Assembly: GCF_025685565.1 (NCBI RefSeq)
Contig: NZ_JAGSYE010000002.1
Location: 496,001 to 560,000, forward strand
From: Granulicella aggregans
GTDB taxonomy: Bacteria; Acidobacteriota; Terriglobia; Terriglobales; Acidobacteriaceae
Direction: 5' to 3'
Length of the DNA stretch: 64,000 bases
The position numbers were made by a program, and so were the translations under genes. Position 1 is the first letter of the stretch, and the number at the start of each line of letters is the position of its first letter. Shown here piece by piece: positions 6,952 through 16,212 of this stretch. The notes below the pieces were generated by a model. The model did not search any database, had not been told where the DNA came from, and saw only the letters and a program-made list of their open reading frames with translations.

Positions 6952-9900
6952 TCACAATCCTTTTGAATCCTGCTTGCGGAAGAGAGGAAACCGGCGGCGG
7001 CGTGGCGATTGCTGGTAGACAAGTCTGCCGGGCAGCGTAACTTCGACCTCGGTCCCCGCTCCCTCTTTACTCCATACCTGCAACTGCGCCTGAATCTGCT
7101 GAGCACGCTCCTGCATCCCCGGAATACCCCAGTGCCCGGGCCGTCCGCCCCGCTTCAGGGTCTGAGCATCAATGCCGATTCCATCGTCGCGAAATCGCAG
7201 TCGAAGGTGAGATTCGCTATAGCTGATCTCTGCTTCGATCCGGTGAGGCTGAGCGTGAAGTAGCGAGTTTCTCAGGGCTTCACGTCCTATGCGGCAGATC
7301 TCTTCACTTATCAGGCTGGAGATCTCCCTTGGCTCGCCTTCGACAACCAGGGACAACGTCACCGGGATCGATTCGTCGTCGCGGCACTCTTCGTTCAGAT
7401 CGACCATGATCTGGTTGAGAGCCAGCGCCAGATCATGCGTCTCATGCGCGGAGGAGCGAAGGCTCCGGATCGCATTGCGGCTTTCGACCAGAGCCTCATC
7501 GGCCCGGTTGAGAGCGCCGTCGAGAGCCGCCTTCGCCTCAAGTGGACGCGCGGGCAGCATCCGGTCCACCGCGTGGAAGCGAAGCATCAGGCCCTGGAAG
7601 CTTTGCAGGAGCGTGTCGTGCAGTTCACGTGCGATGCGCGTCCGTTCCGCAAGCCGCTCCTGAAAGCTGAGGTTAAGTTGCCGAGTCAGCCGGTTCATAT
7701 GCAGGCGATAGAGCAAGAGCGACCCAAACACGATGGCCGCAAAGCACACTGTCCGAAACCACCATGTCTGCCAGAAAGCCGCCTCGACAGTAAATAGATA
7801 ACTGTCCTCGACCCCATTCCATAGGCCCTGGCCGCTTGAGGCCATGACATGGAAACGATAGGTGCCGGGACCGAGGTTCCTGTAAACGACCTGCCGCAAG
7901 GTGGCGACGTCGCTCCACCCCTGGTCGTATCCATCGAGCTTGTAACGAAACTCCAGTGCTTGTGGAGCGGAGAGGCCCGCGGCATCGTATTTGAGAGTGA
8001 TACTGCGCGGCCCCGGAGCAAGGCTCAGCAACCCGTGCATGTCTTGTTCCATGCCATCCACCGTTATCCCGGAGATCCGAACGCCGACGGGAGTAAAACG
8101 AGAGAGAAATGACTCCGGGTCCGCAACCGCCAGTCCAGAGCTCAGGGCGAGCCAAATGTGCCCGGAAGAGTCGGTAACAATCGAACGGTCGCGGCGAACT
8201 TCACTGATTCCCAGCAGCCCATCGCTCGCGTCGTAGAGTTGAGAGCCCGATCTCCCAATCAAGCCGGAAGCTAACCCATCGCGGTTTACCTGGACGACGT
8301 GGTCCGGAGTAGCGAACCATAGAGACCCGTGACTGTCTTCTGTGATGCCCAGGATCTCCTCGCGAAGCGCTTCCGGCAGTACAGGAGGTTGGTGAAGATG
8401 TCCGGAGGAGATGTAGGCAAGTCCTTCGGAGGTAGCAATCCAGAGCGTCTTCCTGGAATCCTCAAAGAGCGAATCGACCTCGGAGGAAGGCAGCCCCTCT
8501 CGCGCTGTCCAGGACGTCCAATGGCCTCCTGCCAGAGAGTCGAGGCCGCCAGCGGTAGCGAACCACATCGTTCCATCCTGCCCTTCGACGATCGAGTTAA
8601 CCTGATTAGACGAAAGCCCCTCTGTGGTCGAGAAGTTGCGGATCTGCGAGCCCTTTACTTCGCTAACGCCCTTGCTCGCTGTACCTGCCCATATGGTTCC
8701 ATCGCGACTGCAGTGCACCGAAAAGACACTGTCCTCAGCCAGTCCATCTCGCGCCGTAAGGCTGCGAGCAGTGACAGCCGTCCCGGCCATCTTCAGAGCA
8801 GTAAGCCCGCCTCGCTGCCGTCCAACCCAGATCTCCCCATTGCAACCGCTAATGGAATTGATGATGTCCTCTTTCAGGCCGTCTGCTGTCACCCGACCGA
8901 CGTGACCTTGCTTCAGCCAGTACAGGCCTCCCGTGAGCGGAGCAAACCAGGTGCGGCCATCGCTATCGACGTAGACGGGCCCCGTGCCCGCTGGTGGAAG
9001 CCCTTCGGAGCTGGTGTACGTGGTGAAGGTTCCATCGCGCAATCGCTCCATGCCGCGCGAGCCTCCGTACCAAAGAACGCCCTCGCGATCTAAATGGACT
9101 GCCGTGACGGCGTCCTCCTGCTGCCGATTGATGAAGTCGGACGATACTGCCCTGGAGGGGGAAACCCTGAGAAGGCCCCGGTTCGTCCCTATCCAGGTAT
9201 TGCCCTGCTGATCCACCGTGAGGGCCAGAGCCCGCAGACCGGCGGTCTGAGCTGAGAAATTATTCTTCAGAGCTCCGTCAGACTCGAGTTGGAGGATGCC
9301 GTTCTCGGTAACCGCCCACAGCCAGCCATTGTTCGATGGCAGTAACTCGCTGATCTTCCTCCCAGCAACAACTTTTGAAACATCGGTGATGCTTCCTCCG
9401 TTCGTGCGATATAGCCCGCCCTCTGCAGTGGCCATCCAGACCGCGCCATCAAGCGTTGATGCAAGCGAGACCACGGTGCCCGGAATCTTCTCGGCACCCA
9501 CAACGCTCTCTACCTTGCCATCGCGGTAGAGGAAGAGACCCTCGCCGGTCGCGGAGAAGAGAACCCCGCCTCTATGCTCGGCGGCCATGGAAGAGAGCGT
9601 GAGCGTTTTGAGAGAGAGGCGGCTCGCCACGTCCTCGAATCTTCCATCTCGGTAACGCATCAGTTGAGGCCCATCGGCTCTGATCCAGAGACTTCCCTCG
9701 CCGTCCGAGACCAGATCGCGAACCGGCCCGAGAGAGCCGGAGGTTGCGATGGGCCGTTGGATCAGCGTCAGGCTGGACCCGTCGTAGCGAAGGAGCCCAC
9801 GCTCAGTTCCGATCCAGAGGTAGCCGTCGTTCGATTCGCCGATCGCATAGACATGACCGCCAAGGAATCCACGATCGGCTCCCCACCGGTCGTGGACGTA

Positions 9901-10044
9901 TTGCGACATGGTCTTGTTTTCATCCAGGGCGTGAGCACTGCCTGCGATGAACAACGCGACCAGCAGAACCTGAACCGGCCTCCACGACCTCCGCGAATTC
10001 TGACGGGACTTGTAATCATCAGGGCTGGTAATCGAACTTTTCAA
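6952..10044 (-). CDS. Reg_prop two-component sensor histidine kinase
   Basis: 1030 residues. Signal peptide around residues 22-40 (VQVLLVALFIAGSAHA), two-propeller Reg_prop sensor (GYLWIGTERGLLRYDG, GNTWIGTNRGLL, GTIWAGTASKGV, GTMWFATAGGLD and more) to about residue 640, Y_Y_Y domain (LEFRYKLDGYDQGWS, NLGPGTYRFHV), one membrane helix, HisKA_3 box RTRIARELHDTLLQSFQ and HATPase_c (EALRNSLLHAQP, DDGIGID, GHWGIPGMQERA). The start is a TTG at 10044 with GAGGTGG upstream, inside the last codons of the lipoprotein gene (26-base overlap), so translation is probably coupled. It senses an unknown periplasmic ligand, likely a carbohydrate by analogy with other Reg_prop kinases. Confidence 0.93.
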   Translation of the reverse strand: MKSSITSPDDYKSRQNSRRSWRPVQVLLVALFIAGSAHALDENKTMSQYVHDRWGADRGFLGGHVYAIGESNDGYLWIGTERGLLRYDGSSLTLIQRPIATSGSLGPVRDLVSDGEGSLWIRADGPQLMRYRDGRFEDVASRLSLKTLTLSSMAAEHRGGVLFSATGEGLFLYRDGKVESVVGAEKIPGTVVSLASTLDGAVWMATAEGGLYRTNGGSITDVSKVVAGRKISELLPSNNGWLWAVTENGILQLESDGALKNNFSAQTAGLRALALTVDQQGNTWIGTNRGLLRVSPSRAVSSDFINRQQEDAVTAVHLDREGVLWYGGSRGMERLRDGTFTTYTSSEGLPPAGTGPVYVDSDGRTWFAPLTGGLYWLKQGHVGRVTADGLKEDIINSISGCNGEIWVGRQRGGLTALKMAGTAVTARSLTARDGLAEDSVFSVHCSRDGTIWAGTASKGVSEVKGSQIRNFSTTEGLSSNQVNSIVEGQDGTMWFATAGGLDSLAGGHWTSWTAREGLPSSEVDSLFEDSRKTLWIATSEGLAYISSGHLHQPPVLPEALREEILGITEDSHGSLWFATPDHVVQVNRDGLASGLIGRSGSQLYDASDGLLGISEVRRDRSIVTDSSGHIWLALSSGLAVADPESFLSRFTPVGVRISGITVDGMEQDMHGLLSLAPGPRSITLKYDAAGLSAPQALEFRYKLDGYDQGWSDVATLRQVVYRNLGPGTYRFHVMASSGQGLWNGVEDSYLFTVEAAFWQTWWFRTVCFAAIVFGSLLLYRLHMNRLTRQLNLSFQERLAERTRIARELHDTLLQSFQGLMLRFHAVDRMLPARPLEAKAALDGALNRADEALVESRNAIRSLRSSAHETHDLALALNQIMVDLNEECRDDESIPVTLSLVVEGEPREISSLISEEICRIGREALRNSLLHAQPHRIEAEISYSESHLRLRFRDDGIGIDAQTLKRGGRPGHWGIPGMQERAQQIQAQLQVWSKEGAGTEVEVTLPGRLVYQQSPRRRRFPLFRKQDSKGL

Positions 10045-11119
10045 TCACCACCTCGGTCGGTAGCTTGGCCGTATGCCTCGAATGCAGGAAATCAAGTAAG
10101 TCGATGTAGATCTTATGGTTCGCTGGAACTGGAACGCCTTCTGTGAAGACCTTTTCGCTGACGATCTTCTGCCCCGGAGTATCTACTGCGCCTTGCACCG
10201 TCCTGAACGAGACCTTCCCAGGGTCCCAGCGAAACGTGTGAGTGAGCTCCCCCGCAGGCGCTTCGAACTTCGCGACATTCTTCGGAACATAGTACGGCTG
10301 AAGTACATAACGCGCATTATTTCCTGCAGGGTCGTCCCAGCGGCTTAGTTCGATGTCGAACTCGTCGTTGCGGCTCTCGTTGGCAAGCAGGAGGTCGTAG
10401 GCAAAGATCCGGAAGGTGGCGGAAGAGTCGAGATGGCCGGTGTCCTGGACGACAAATCGATACGTGCCATACCCCAGGCTCCGCATCGTGTGGATCTCGG
10501 CGCAGTACCAGTGGCCATCCCGCTCGTTCATACGCAGATGCAGGTATCCCTTCTCATCCACCCAGGCATTGTTGGGATCGTAAGACTGTGTTTCGCCGGC
10601 GGTATCGTTATCCGCGCCCTGCGCGGTCCAGTCGTAGCCGCTAAAATGGATCCTCTTCGGCACAATCGTAGCGCCGCTGCCTTTCACGATGGCGGTCGCC
10701 AGCACGCCGTTACCTATCGATGGAATCGACCCGAGTTTGAGCGCAGGCCGATATCCGGGTTCAACTAGTAGGGCGGCGTAGTCGGTGCCCAGATGGGTAG
10801 AGTTCCTCCAGCTCGAATCTGGCTGGATGTTGGTCAGGCCAGCGTTCCTGAACGGCTGTATCCACCAGACTTCGCTGAAGGCGTAGAGCACCACTTGGTC
10901 TCCGGCTTGTGTGCCGCTCACCTTGCCCTCCATGTAGTCCATTACCCTGGGCCCACCTAGGCTTGCGGCAGGCACGCGTGTGATCTGAATAGCCGGCTTG
11001 AGATTCCGTTGCGCGGTGTGACAACCGAGAAACACGAACGGAAGCGTGGCCAGAAGCACGCTGGAGATCTTCTGCCATCGTCCGGTGCCCAGGCGAATTA
11101 TGCGGAGAGTGAGCGCCAT
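10019..11119 (-). CDS. Lipoprotein with GH16/lectin-like fold
   Basis: 366 residues from the ATG at 11119 (GGAG upstream). An N-terminal helix ending in the lipobox FLGC marks a lipoprotein. The body has beta-sandwich features and the segment NDEFDIELSRWDDP, reminiscent of the E-x-D-x-E catalytic strand of family 16 glycoside hydrolases, with a C-terminal RWDPGKVSFRT as in that fold. The first catalytic Glu appears as D (DEFDIE), so activity is uncertain and it may only bind glycans. It overlaps the downstream Reg_prop kinase by 26 bases, suggesting it supplies or modifies the ligand for that sensor. Confidence 0.65.
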   Translation of the reverse strand: MALTLRIIRLGTGRWQKISSVLLATLPFVFLGCHTAQRNLKPAIQITRVPAASLGGPRVMDYMEGKVSGTQAGDQVVLYAFSEVWWIQPFRNAGLTNIQPDSSWRNSTHLGTDYAALLVEPGYRPALKLGSIPSIGNGVLATAIVKGSGATIVPKRIHFSGYDWTAQGADNDTAGETQSYDPNNAWVDEKGYLHLRMNERDGHWYCAEIHTMRSLGYGTYRFVVQDTGHLDSSATFRIFAYDLLLANESRNDEFDIELSRWDDPAGNNARYVLQPYYVPKNVAKFEAPAGELTHTFRWDPGKVSFRTVQGAVDTPGQKIVSEKVFTEGVPVPANHKIYIDLLDFLHSRHTAKLPTEVVIEKFDYQP

Positions 11120-11178
11120 AGATCTCCGGTTCGTCCAGACCCTTTTAGACCGGAGCGCGGAGGAATGCAACCACCTTC

Positions 11179-11952
11179 TCACGATGCGACGAACTCAGAT
11201 CTCCAGCGCCGTTGATCTTCTTCGTTATGAGCTTGAGCCATCTGGCTCTCGCATCGATACGGAATGCGGAGTTTCACAGCCATTCGGACCAGGTCTGCCA
11301 CGGATTCCGCAACCATCTTGCGCATGACCTGGCTCCGGTGGATCTGCAGGGTCACCTTGCTGATGCCCAGGAGCACCGCCGCCCGCTGGTTGAGTACGCC
11401 GCCGACGACGAGGGGAAGCACTTCGCGCTCACGTGGAGTCAGCAGCAAAAGGCGCCCCTTCAGTCTCGCCAGTTCTTCTTCCTTCTGCCGTATCTTCCGG
11501 TGCTGCACAAATGCCAGCCGGACAGCGGGCAATAAAGAGTCTGGATCCAGCGGCTTCTCGAAGAACTCCATCGCTCCTGCTCTCATAGCGGAGACGGCAT
11601 TCGGAACGTCCGGGGAGCCGCTGAGAAATATGACCGGTGGTCCGGCCTGCTCCTTTAGTTGGCGGAGCAGTTCGAGGCTGCAGATGTCTCGCAAGTGGAA
11701 GTCGACAATCAGGCACGCGGAGCCATCATGCCTGCCGTGTCTCAGGTACTCACAAGCGGACCCAAAGCCGACCGCTTCAAATCCATGAAAACGGAGAAGT
11801 GCAATCAGTGACTCGCGAAAGTCTAACGCCTCGTCAATCACGTAGACCACTTCCTGGGCTTCTCTGGAAGGCAACTGCTTTGGGCTGGGGAACTTTGCGA
11901 ACGCCGCGAGGGCAACAGGCTCCAAACGGGACTTGAGTGCAATGGGCTGCAT
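11179..11952 (-). CDS. FixJ-type response regulator
   Basis: 257 residues from the ATG at 11952 (AAGGA upstream). Receiver: VVYVIDEALDF, phospho-acceptor in CLIVDFHLRD, FLSGSPD and EKPLD. Output: LTPREREVLPLVVGGVLNQRAAV and VTLQIHRSQVMRKM. It is a paralogue of the gene at 6155, and both carry a long charged linker before the LuxR domain. It is divergent from the solute-binding lipoprotein gene at 12238 and upstream of the lipoprotein/kinase pair on the same strand, so it may be the cognate regulator of the Reg_prop kinase. Confidence 0.87.
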   Translation of the reverse strand: MQPIALKSRLEPVALAAFAKFPSPKQLPSREAQEVVYVIDEALDFRESLIALLRFHGFEAVGFGSACEYLRHGRHDGSACLIVDFHLRDICSLELLRQLKEQAGPPVIFLSGSPDVPNAVSAMRAGAMEFFEKPLDPDSLLPAVRLAFVQHRKIRQKEEELARLKGRLLLLTPREREVLPLVVGGVLNQRAAVLLGISKVTLQIHRSQVMRKMVAESVADLVRMAVKLRIPYRCESQMAQAHNEEDQRRWRSEFVAS

Positions 11953-12237
11953 GGAGAGACCGTCCTTTTGAGAGATTCGAGTGTGCAGGGCGGACGCTCT
12001 GTAGGTACCACCACCCGCTTCCGGTACGTTGCTTGCTACTCTGCGGTAAGACCGAAGGGACCGCATCACGAGATGCAGTATTTTTTCGTTACCACTCTGG
12101 GCTTGGCGGTGCATACTTCTTTCGAGGTAGGCAGCGCTCCAAACGCCACTGTCGCCAATTGCGCCATTCTGCCAGCGGTTGCTCTTTGCCTCGGCTGAAG
12201 ATATACAGGATGCTCAAACAAACATCGGAGAACTCAG

Positions 12238-13590
12238 GTGGCGGGTGCAACGAATACCAACACGCGACGTTCCTGTCTTCCGCCTAAGCGTTCCACAAGC
12301 GCGACAGGGACCCTGATGCTCGCTCTGCTTCTAGGGGCGTGTCGGCAGTCTGCACCCGAACCCGTCACGCTGAGTTATTTCCGCCTCGGATGGTCGCAAC
12401 CCGATGAGCTGCCGACCGCGGAACCGCTATCCCAGCGCTTCACTCGGGAGACCGGCATCCGCCTCAAGAATCTTCCGGTTCCGGAGAATACGCTCGATCA
12501 GCTCGACCTCTCGCGCAGGCTACTGGAAGGTGATGGATCAGGCCCCGACGTTGTAAACGTAGATATGATCTGGTCCGGCGTGCTCGAAAAAGATCTTGTC
12601 GACCTTAAGCCGTACTCTTCAGCCGAGATCGCCTCGATCGCGCCGTCGCTGGTGTCAAGCTACCGGGTGGATCAAAAGCTGGTGGCGATTCCCTACCAGG
12701 TCCAGGTGGGGACCTTGGAGTATCGCGCCGATCTCCTCCGCGAATATGGATACACCCACCCTCCCGCAACCTGGGACGAACTCGAGCAGATGGCGGAACG
12801 AATCCAGCGCGGCGAACGAGCCAAAGGCAATAAAGACTTCTGGGGATACGTGTGGCAGGGAGCGGACGCCGAAGCGCTAACCTGCAACGCTCTGGAGTGG
12901 CAGGCATCTGAAGGCGGCGGTCGCATCATCGAGGACGACCGGACGATCAGCGTCAACAATCCGGCGGCAATTCGATCCTGGCAGCGGGCGAGGCGTTGGA
13001 TCGGGCGCATCTCGCCGCCAAGCGTGGTCGCATTTCGAGAACTCGACTCAATCAACGCTTTCGACTCAGGAAAGGCGGCGTTCAACCGCGTCTGGGGAGG
13101 AACCACTATCACGCGTGGGGGCCAGCATCGCCAGTTCCACGGCAGGCCCTCGCCGTTCGAGACGAAGAACGCTTATGCCGTCATGCCGGGAGGAGCGGCG
13201 GGGTCGGCAGGCACGCTAGGGGGCTCGGGGCTTGCGGTCTCGCAATATTCGGCCCATGTTCCGGAGGCGATCAGGTTTGTCCAGTTTCTGATCCGGGCAC
13301 AGATCGAGTCGAACCTGGCGGAAGACCGCGCTTTCGTCGACACACCGCAGGTTCAGGTGGATAGTCGGTCGTCCGGTTCCGGAAAGTCGGCCCAAAATGC
13401 GAGTGGAGTTGTGAATCGCCCGTCGAGTGTCGTCGGCAACAAGTACGAGGACATCAGCCGGGCTTACATCTCCGCCGTACACTCCGTGCTGACTGGAGAC
13501 AAAGCCGCGCCTGAAGCGGCCGCCGACCTGGAGAAGGAACTGGTCAGGATGACAGGTTTCAGAACTGGACCTCCGAAGGCAACGGACTAG
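12238..13590 (+). CDS. Extracellular solute-binding lipoprotein (family 1, sugar type)
   Basis: 450 residues. GTG start at 12238 with GGAG upstream; lipobox LLLGAC places the lipid-modified cysteine at residue 35. The body matches sugar ABC binding proteins: GDGSGPDVVNVDMIWSGVLEKDLVDL, IPYQVQVGTLEYR, PPATWDELEQMAERI and an ETKNAYAVMPGG region. No permease or ATPase genes are present. Instead it is followed by a histidine kinase and response regulator on the same strand (gaps 41 and 9 bases). I infer that it presents a ligand to the kinase rather than to a transporter. Confidence 0.85.
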   Translation: MAGATNTNTRRSCLPPKRSTSATGTLMLALLLGACRQSAPEPVTLSYFRLGWSQPDELPTAEPLSQRFTRETGIRLKNLPVPENTLDQLDLSRRLLEGDGSGPDVVNVDMIWSGVLEKDLVDLKPYSSAEIASIAPSLVSSYRVDQKLVAIPYQVQVGTLEYRADLLREYGYTHPPATWDELEQMAERIQRGERAKGNKDFWGYVWQGADAEALTCNALEWQASEGGGRIIEDDRTISVNNPAAIRSWQRARRWIGRISPPSVVAFRELDSINAFDSGKAAFNRVWGGTTITRGGQHRQFHGRPSPFETKNAYAVMPGGAAGSAGTLGGSGLAVSQYSAHVPEAIRFVQFLIRAQIESNLAEDRAFVDTPQVQVDSRSSGSGKSAQNASGVVNRPSSVVGNKYEDISRAYISAVHSVLTGDKAAPEAAADLEKELVRMTGFRTGPPKATD

Positions 13591-13631
13591 CAAAGTCGTA
13601 AGCGGTGTAGCCGCTTTTCCAGCGAGATCGA

Positions 13632-15011
13632 ATGAAATCAACAGACCTCAATCGCTTCATCGTCGGTCCCCGGCTCGCGCTCACCTTTGCCGTGCTGATT
13701 GCGTTGATCGTGGGCGGCAACGGTCTGCTGCTATGGCAGTTCCACATAGCTCGTGAACAGACCGATCGCCTGAACGCCGTAAGCCAGCAAGTCATTTCGG
13801 TTCTGCGACTGCAGGATAGTCTGCGGTCGTTTCATCAGCAACTGGATGAGATTGCGAAGACCCAGAACGCCCGGCGTCTTACCGTCGAGATCGCGCCCTT
13901 GCGCAAGAGTCTCCTCATCGAGACGCAGCAAACCAGGGACGTGGTCACAAGCTTTCCACCGGACATCAAGGTCGATCCGGCCTTTCTCCCCACTCTGGAG
14001 GCGATTGATGTCACGCTTCCCTCGCAACTCGATGCGATCACCGCTCTGGCTACGAAGGGCGATTGGGAAGCGGTTCGCCGGCGGTTGGCGAATGAGTTGA
14101 AGCCGCTCGAGACACAAACCTCCGTCCTGATCAAGAGCATGGACCAGGAGGTGAGCGCCGAGTTGGCGCAAGCGGTTGCGAGGATGAACGGGGTACAGCG
14201 CAGGATTCTCTTCATCGTGCCGGCCACCGCCATCGTGACGTTGTCCATCGCTGGCTTTCTGGGTTGGGCCATTACGCGCAGGATCATCCTGCTGCGTCTG
14301 GAAGAGCGGATCGAGGAACGTACCCGGATAGCCCGCGAGCTGCACGACACGCTGCTGCAGGGAGTGATTAGCGCGTCGATGCAGCTTCATATTGCGGTGG
14401 ACAGTCTGCCGGTAGATTCTCCCTCTCGGCCGGCGTTTGCCCGAATCCTGCAGCTTACCGGGCAGGTGATCGACGACGGACGGAACGCCGTGCGAGGCTT
14501 CCGCGCGACGGACATAGAGTCCCATGAGCTGGCCGGGGCGCTTTCGAGGGTTCCGCAAGAGCTGAATTTTCAAGACGAGACCGACTTCCGAGTGATTATC
14601 GAAGGCCACCCGCAGCCATTGCATCCGGTGATCCGCGACGAGGTATACGCGATCAGTCGAGAGGCGCTGGTCAACGCTCTCCGTCATTCCAAGGCAGCCC
14701 ACATCAGAATTGACCTGGAATACTCAACCGGCCAGTTGCGCGTGCTGGTGCGCGACGATGGCTGCGGGATCGATACGGCGGTGCAAGCGACAGGCCGCGA
14801 CGGGCACTGGGGACTCTCTGGCATGCGCGAGCGGGCACATCGAATCGGGGGTAAACTCAAGGTTCTCAGCCGGGTCGGAGCAGGCACCGAGGTAGAACTT
14901 AGAGTGCCCGGGGAGATCGCCTTCGAGTCGCACTCCACCTCGGCATCAAGATGGCTTGGTGGAATCTACCGGCGCTTTGCAGCCACAACAGTAAATCCAG
15001 ACAACCGTTGA
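13632..15011 (+). CDS. Sensor histidine kinase with periplasmic helical domain
   Basis: 459 residues. Membrane helices near 15-37 and 193-215 flank a periplasmic helical bundle of about 155 residues resembling four-helix-bundle sensors. Then HisKA_3 (RTRIARELHDTLLQGVISA, phospho-acceptor H238) and HATPase_c (EALVNALRHSKAAH, DDGCGID, GHWGLSGMRERAHRIGG). There is no HAMP or PAS domain. It sits between the solute-binding lipoprotein and a NarL-type regulator in one transcription unit, so the binding protein may dock on the bundle. Confidence 0.92.
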   Translation: MKSTDLNRFIVGPRLALTFAVLIALIVGGNGLLLWQFHIAREQTDRLNAVSQQVISVLRLQDSLRSFHQQLDEIAKTQNARRLTVEIAPLRKSLLIETQQTRDVVTSFPPDIKVDPAFLPTLEAIDVTLPSQLDAITALATKGDWEAVRRRLANELKPLETQTSVLIKSMDQEVSAELAQAVARMNGVQRRILFIVPATAIVTLSIAGFLGWAITRRIILLRLEERIEERTRIARELHDTLLQGVISASMQLHIAVDSLPVDSPSRPAFARILQLTGQVIDDGRNAVRGFRATDIESHELAGALSRVPQELNFQDETDFRVIIEGHPQPLHPVIRDEVYAISREALVNALRHSKAAHIRIDLEYSTGQLRVLVRDDGCGIDTAVQATGRDGHWGLSGMRERAHRIGGKLKVLSRVGAGTEVELRVPGEIAFESHSTSASRWLGGIYRRFAATTVNPDNR

Positions 15012-15020
15012 GCAGGATCG

Positions 15021-15650
15021 ATGCCTTTGCCTGAGCCAATTCGTATCTTCTGCGTGGACGATCATCCTTTGATGCGTGAAGGAATCGCAGCCGTCATTCG
15101 GAGCCAGCCAGACATGCATCTTGTGGGGGAAGCCTCCAGCGGCCGCGAGTCGATTCAGCGGTTTTCAGAGGCGTCACCCAATGTGACGCTGATGGATCTG
15201 CGTTTACCGGACATGAGCGGTATCGACGCAATGATCGCAATCCGCTCCGAGTTTCCGGGAGCCTACGTCATCATCCTCACCACATTTGACGGCGACGTTG
15301 AAATCAGGCGTGCTCTTCGGGCTGGGGCTCGCGCTTATTTGCTCAAGAGCATGAATCCCAGCGAGATGGTGGAGATCATTCGGCAGGTTCACCAAGGCAA
15401 GAAGCGAATCGTTTCAGAGATTGCTGAACAACTTGCACAATATTATGCAGACGAGGTCCTGACGCCGCGCGAGGTTGAGGTGCTGAGTCAGCTTGCGGGC
15501 GGCAATCGCAACCGCGACATCGCTGAAAAGCTCTTCATCACCGAGGAGACGGTCAAGGTACACGTCAAACACATCATGGAAAAACTTGGAGCTTCAGACC
15601 GGACCCAGGCCGTCGCGATCGGTCTCCGCAGAGGGATGATTCAGCTGTGA
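15021..15650 (+). CDS. NarL/LuxR-family response regulator
   Basis: 209 residues, nine bases after the kinase gene. Receiver: VDDHPLMREG, phospho-acceptor D59 (LMDLRLPDMSG), ILTTFDGD, LLKSM. Output helix-turn-helix: LTPREVEVLSQLAGGNRNRDIAEKL and EETVKVHVKHIMEKLGASDR. It is the evident partner of the kinase at 13632 and a close paralogue of the regulator at 4830. Its likely targets include the DoxX-like gene downstream, which shares a 10-mer with the other DoxX promoter. Confidence 0.93.
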   Translation: MPLPEPIRIFCVDDHPLMREGIAAVIRSQPDMHLVGEASSGRESIQRFSEASPNVTLMDLRLPDMSGIDAMIAIRSEFPGAYVIILTTFDGDVEIRRALRAGARAYLLKSMNPSEMVEIIRQVHQGKKRIVSEIAEQLAQYYADEVLTPREVEVLSQLAGGNRNRDIAEKLFITEETVKVHVKHIMEKLGASDRTQAVAIGLRRGMIQL

Positions 15651-15684
15651 GACGCATCCGCACGAACGGATCTGATACCTGAAT

Positions 15685-15754
15685 AGTGGTACATGAAGAC
15701 TCCGATTCCTGGGGATTCGCTTTCGAGCTGGAGCGCTTAGTCTTCTGCTAAGCG
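15685..15754 (+). promoter_or_regulatory. Candidate regulator site and hairpin upstream of DoxX-like gene
   Basis: AGTGGTACAT (15685-15694) is the exact reverse complement of the 10-mer upstream of the first DoxX-like gene; with TACC just before, it forms TACC-8-GGTA. CGCTTAG-loop(7)-CTAAGCG at 15734-15754 is a perfect hairpin in the leader. Confidence 0.4.
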
Positions 15755-15774
15755 TGGGTGGTCGCTTCTCTTAC

Positions 15775-16188
15775 ATGTTCTCCGCATATCCTGACGGTTG
15801 GCCCGGGTTAGGGCTTCTTCTCCTCCGAGCGGCGGCCGGGAGTGTGCTGGTGGTTCAAGGGATCACGTTCTACCGGGAGGAGCATAGACTTGGGATCTCG
15901 ATCCTGACAGTGATTGTGGTCACGGTAGTCGTCGGGGTTCTTCTATGCGTCGGACTCCTCACGCGCTTCGCAACGGCGGTGGCGGCATCGGGGACGATTG
16001 GCTCGATGTTTGGCTGGCTGCCTGCCCCTAGGGCAGGAGTGTTCGAGACTCGCTCCACTCTGATTCTGGGACTTGTGATCGCAGCAGCAGTTGCTTCAGT
16101 TGGCCCGGGAGCCTTCTCCGTCGATGCGAGGCTCTTCGGGCGAAGAGAGGTCATCATTCCGAAGAGCCACGATGACACCCGAGTTTAG
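15775..16188 (+). CDS. DoxX-like four-helix membrane protein (second copy)
   Basis: About 137 residues from the ATG at 15775; a GTG at 15754 is possible but sits in the leader hairpin. Four hydrophobic segments (LGLLLLRAAAGSVLVVQG, ILTVIVVTVVVGVLLCVGLL, AVAASGTIGSMFGW, LGLVIAAAVASV) and the shared ending VGPGAFSVDARLFGRRE. It follows the response regulator gene and is probably controlled by it. The exact function is unknown. Confidence 0.75.
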   Translation: MFSAYPDGWPGLGLLLLRAAAGSVLVVQGITFYREEHRLGISILTVIVVTVVVGVLLCVGLLTRFATAVAASGTIGSMFGWLPAPRAGVFETRSTLILGLVIAAAVASVGPGAFSVDARLFGRREVIIPKSHDDTRV

Positions 16189-16212
16189 GCCGAGCGCTAC
16201 CCTGGACTTCGC

